NCBI GenBank assembly: GCA_002435985.1
Contig: DIXD01000013.1
Span: 1-5,185, forward strand
From: Spirochaetaceae bacterium UBA6089
GTDB lineage: Bacteria; Spirochaetota; Spirochaetia; Treponematales; Rectinemataceae
DNA length: 5,185 nucleotides
Direction of reading: 5' to 3'
Both the position numbers and the translations under genes were made by a program. Under the pieces are notes generated by a model. The model was not told where the DNA came from. It saw only the letters and a program-made list of their open reading frames with translations, and made no database searches. The stretch's first letter is position 1, and each line of letters begins with the position of its first letter. Below are positions 5,178-5,185 of the stretch, piece by piece.

Positions 5178-5185
5178 GAAAATTT

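Overview
The window looks like ordinary chromosomal DNA from a spirochaete, probably a relative of Treponema with moderate to high G+C. This is an inference. It rests on a long, almost proline-free coiled-coil protein with one N-terminal membrane segment, resembling the spirochaetal 'SpiroCoCo' proteins, on two predicted lipoproteins (one with a relaxed lipobox), and on an S21 protein with a long basic tail. I see no mobile element, CRISPR array, tRNA, rRNA or prophage gene.

Left part (1-1020, minus strand): rpsU (ribosomal protein S21), then a DUF192 lipoprotein, then the first 66 codons of def (peptide deformylase), which runs off the left edge. rpsU has a near-consensus sigma-70-type promoter (TTGACA, 16 bp, TACAAT) and a very short leader. 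Its Shine-Dalgarno sequence is placed for an ATT start codon. A strong intrinsic terminator follows rpsU directly, so the two downstream genes depend on readthrough or on promoters inside or after rpsU.

Middle (1150-2550, plus strand): the coiled-coil gene diverges from rpsU. It converges on deoD with only 3 bp between the two stop codons and no visible terminator.

Right part (2554-5162, minus strand): in transcription order, a histidine-phosphatase (phosphoglycerate mutase-like) protein, a lipoprotein of unknown family and deoD (purine nucleoside phosphorylase). The gaps are 129 and 110 bp and carry promoter-like sequences, so these are probably separate units or a loosely coupled one. deoD is in purine salvage. 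The others have no evident shared pathway.

No undescribed multi-gene system is evident. The points most worth a second look are the apparent ATT start of rpsU, the terminator wedged between rpsU and the DUF192 gene, the unrecognised lipoprotein, and the N-terminal extension of the phosphatase.
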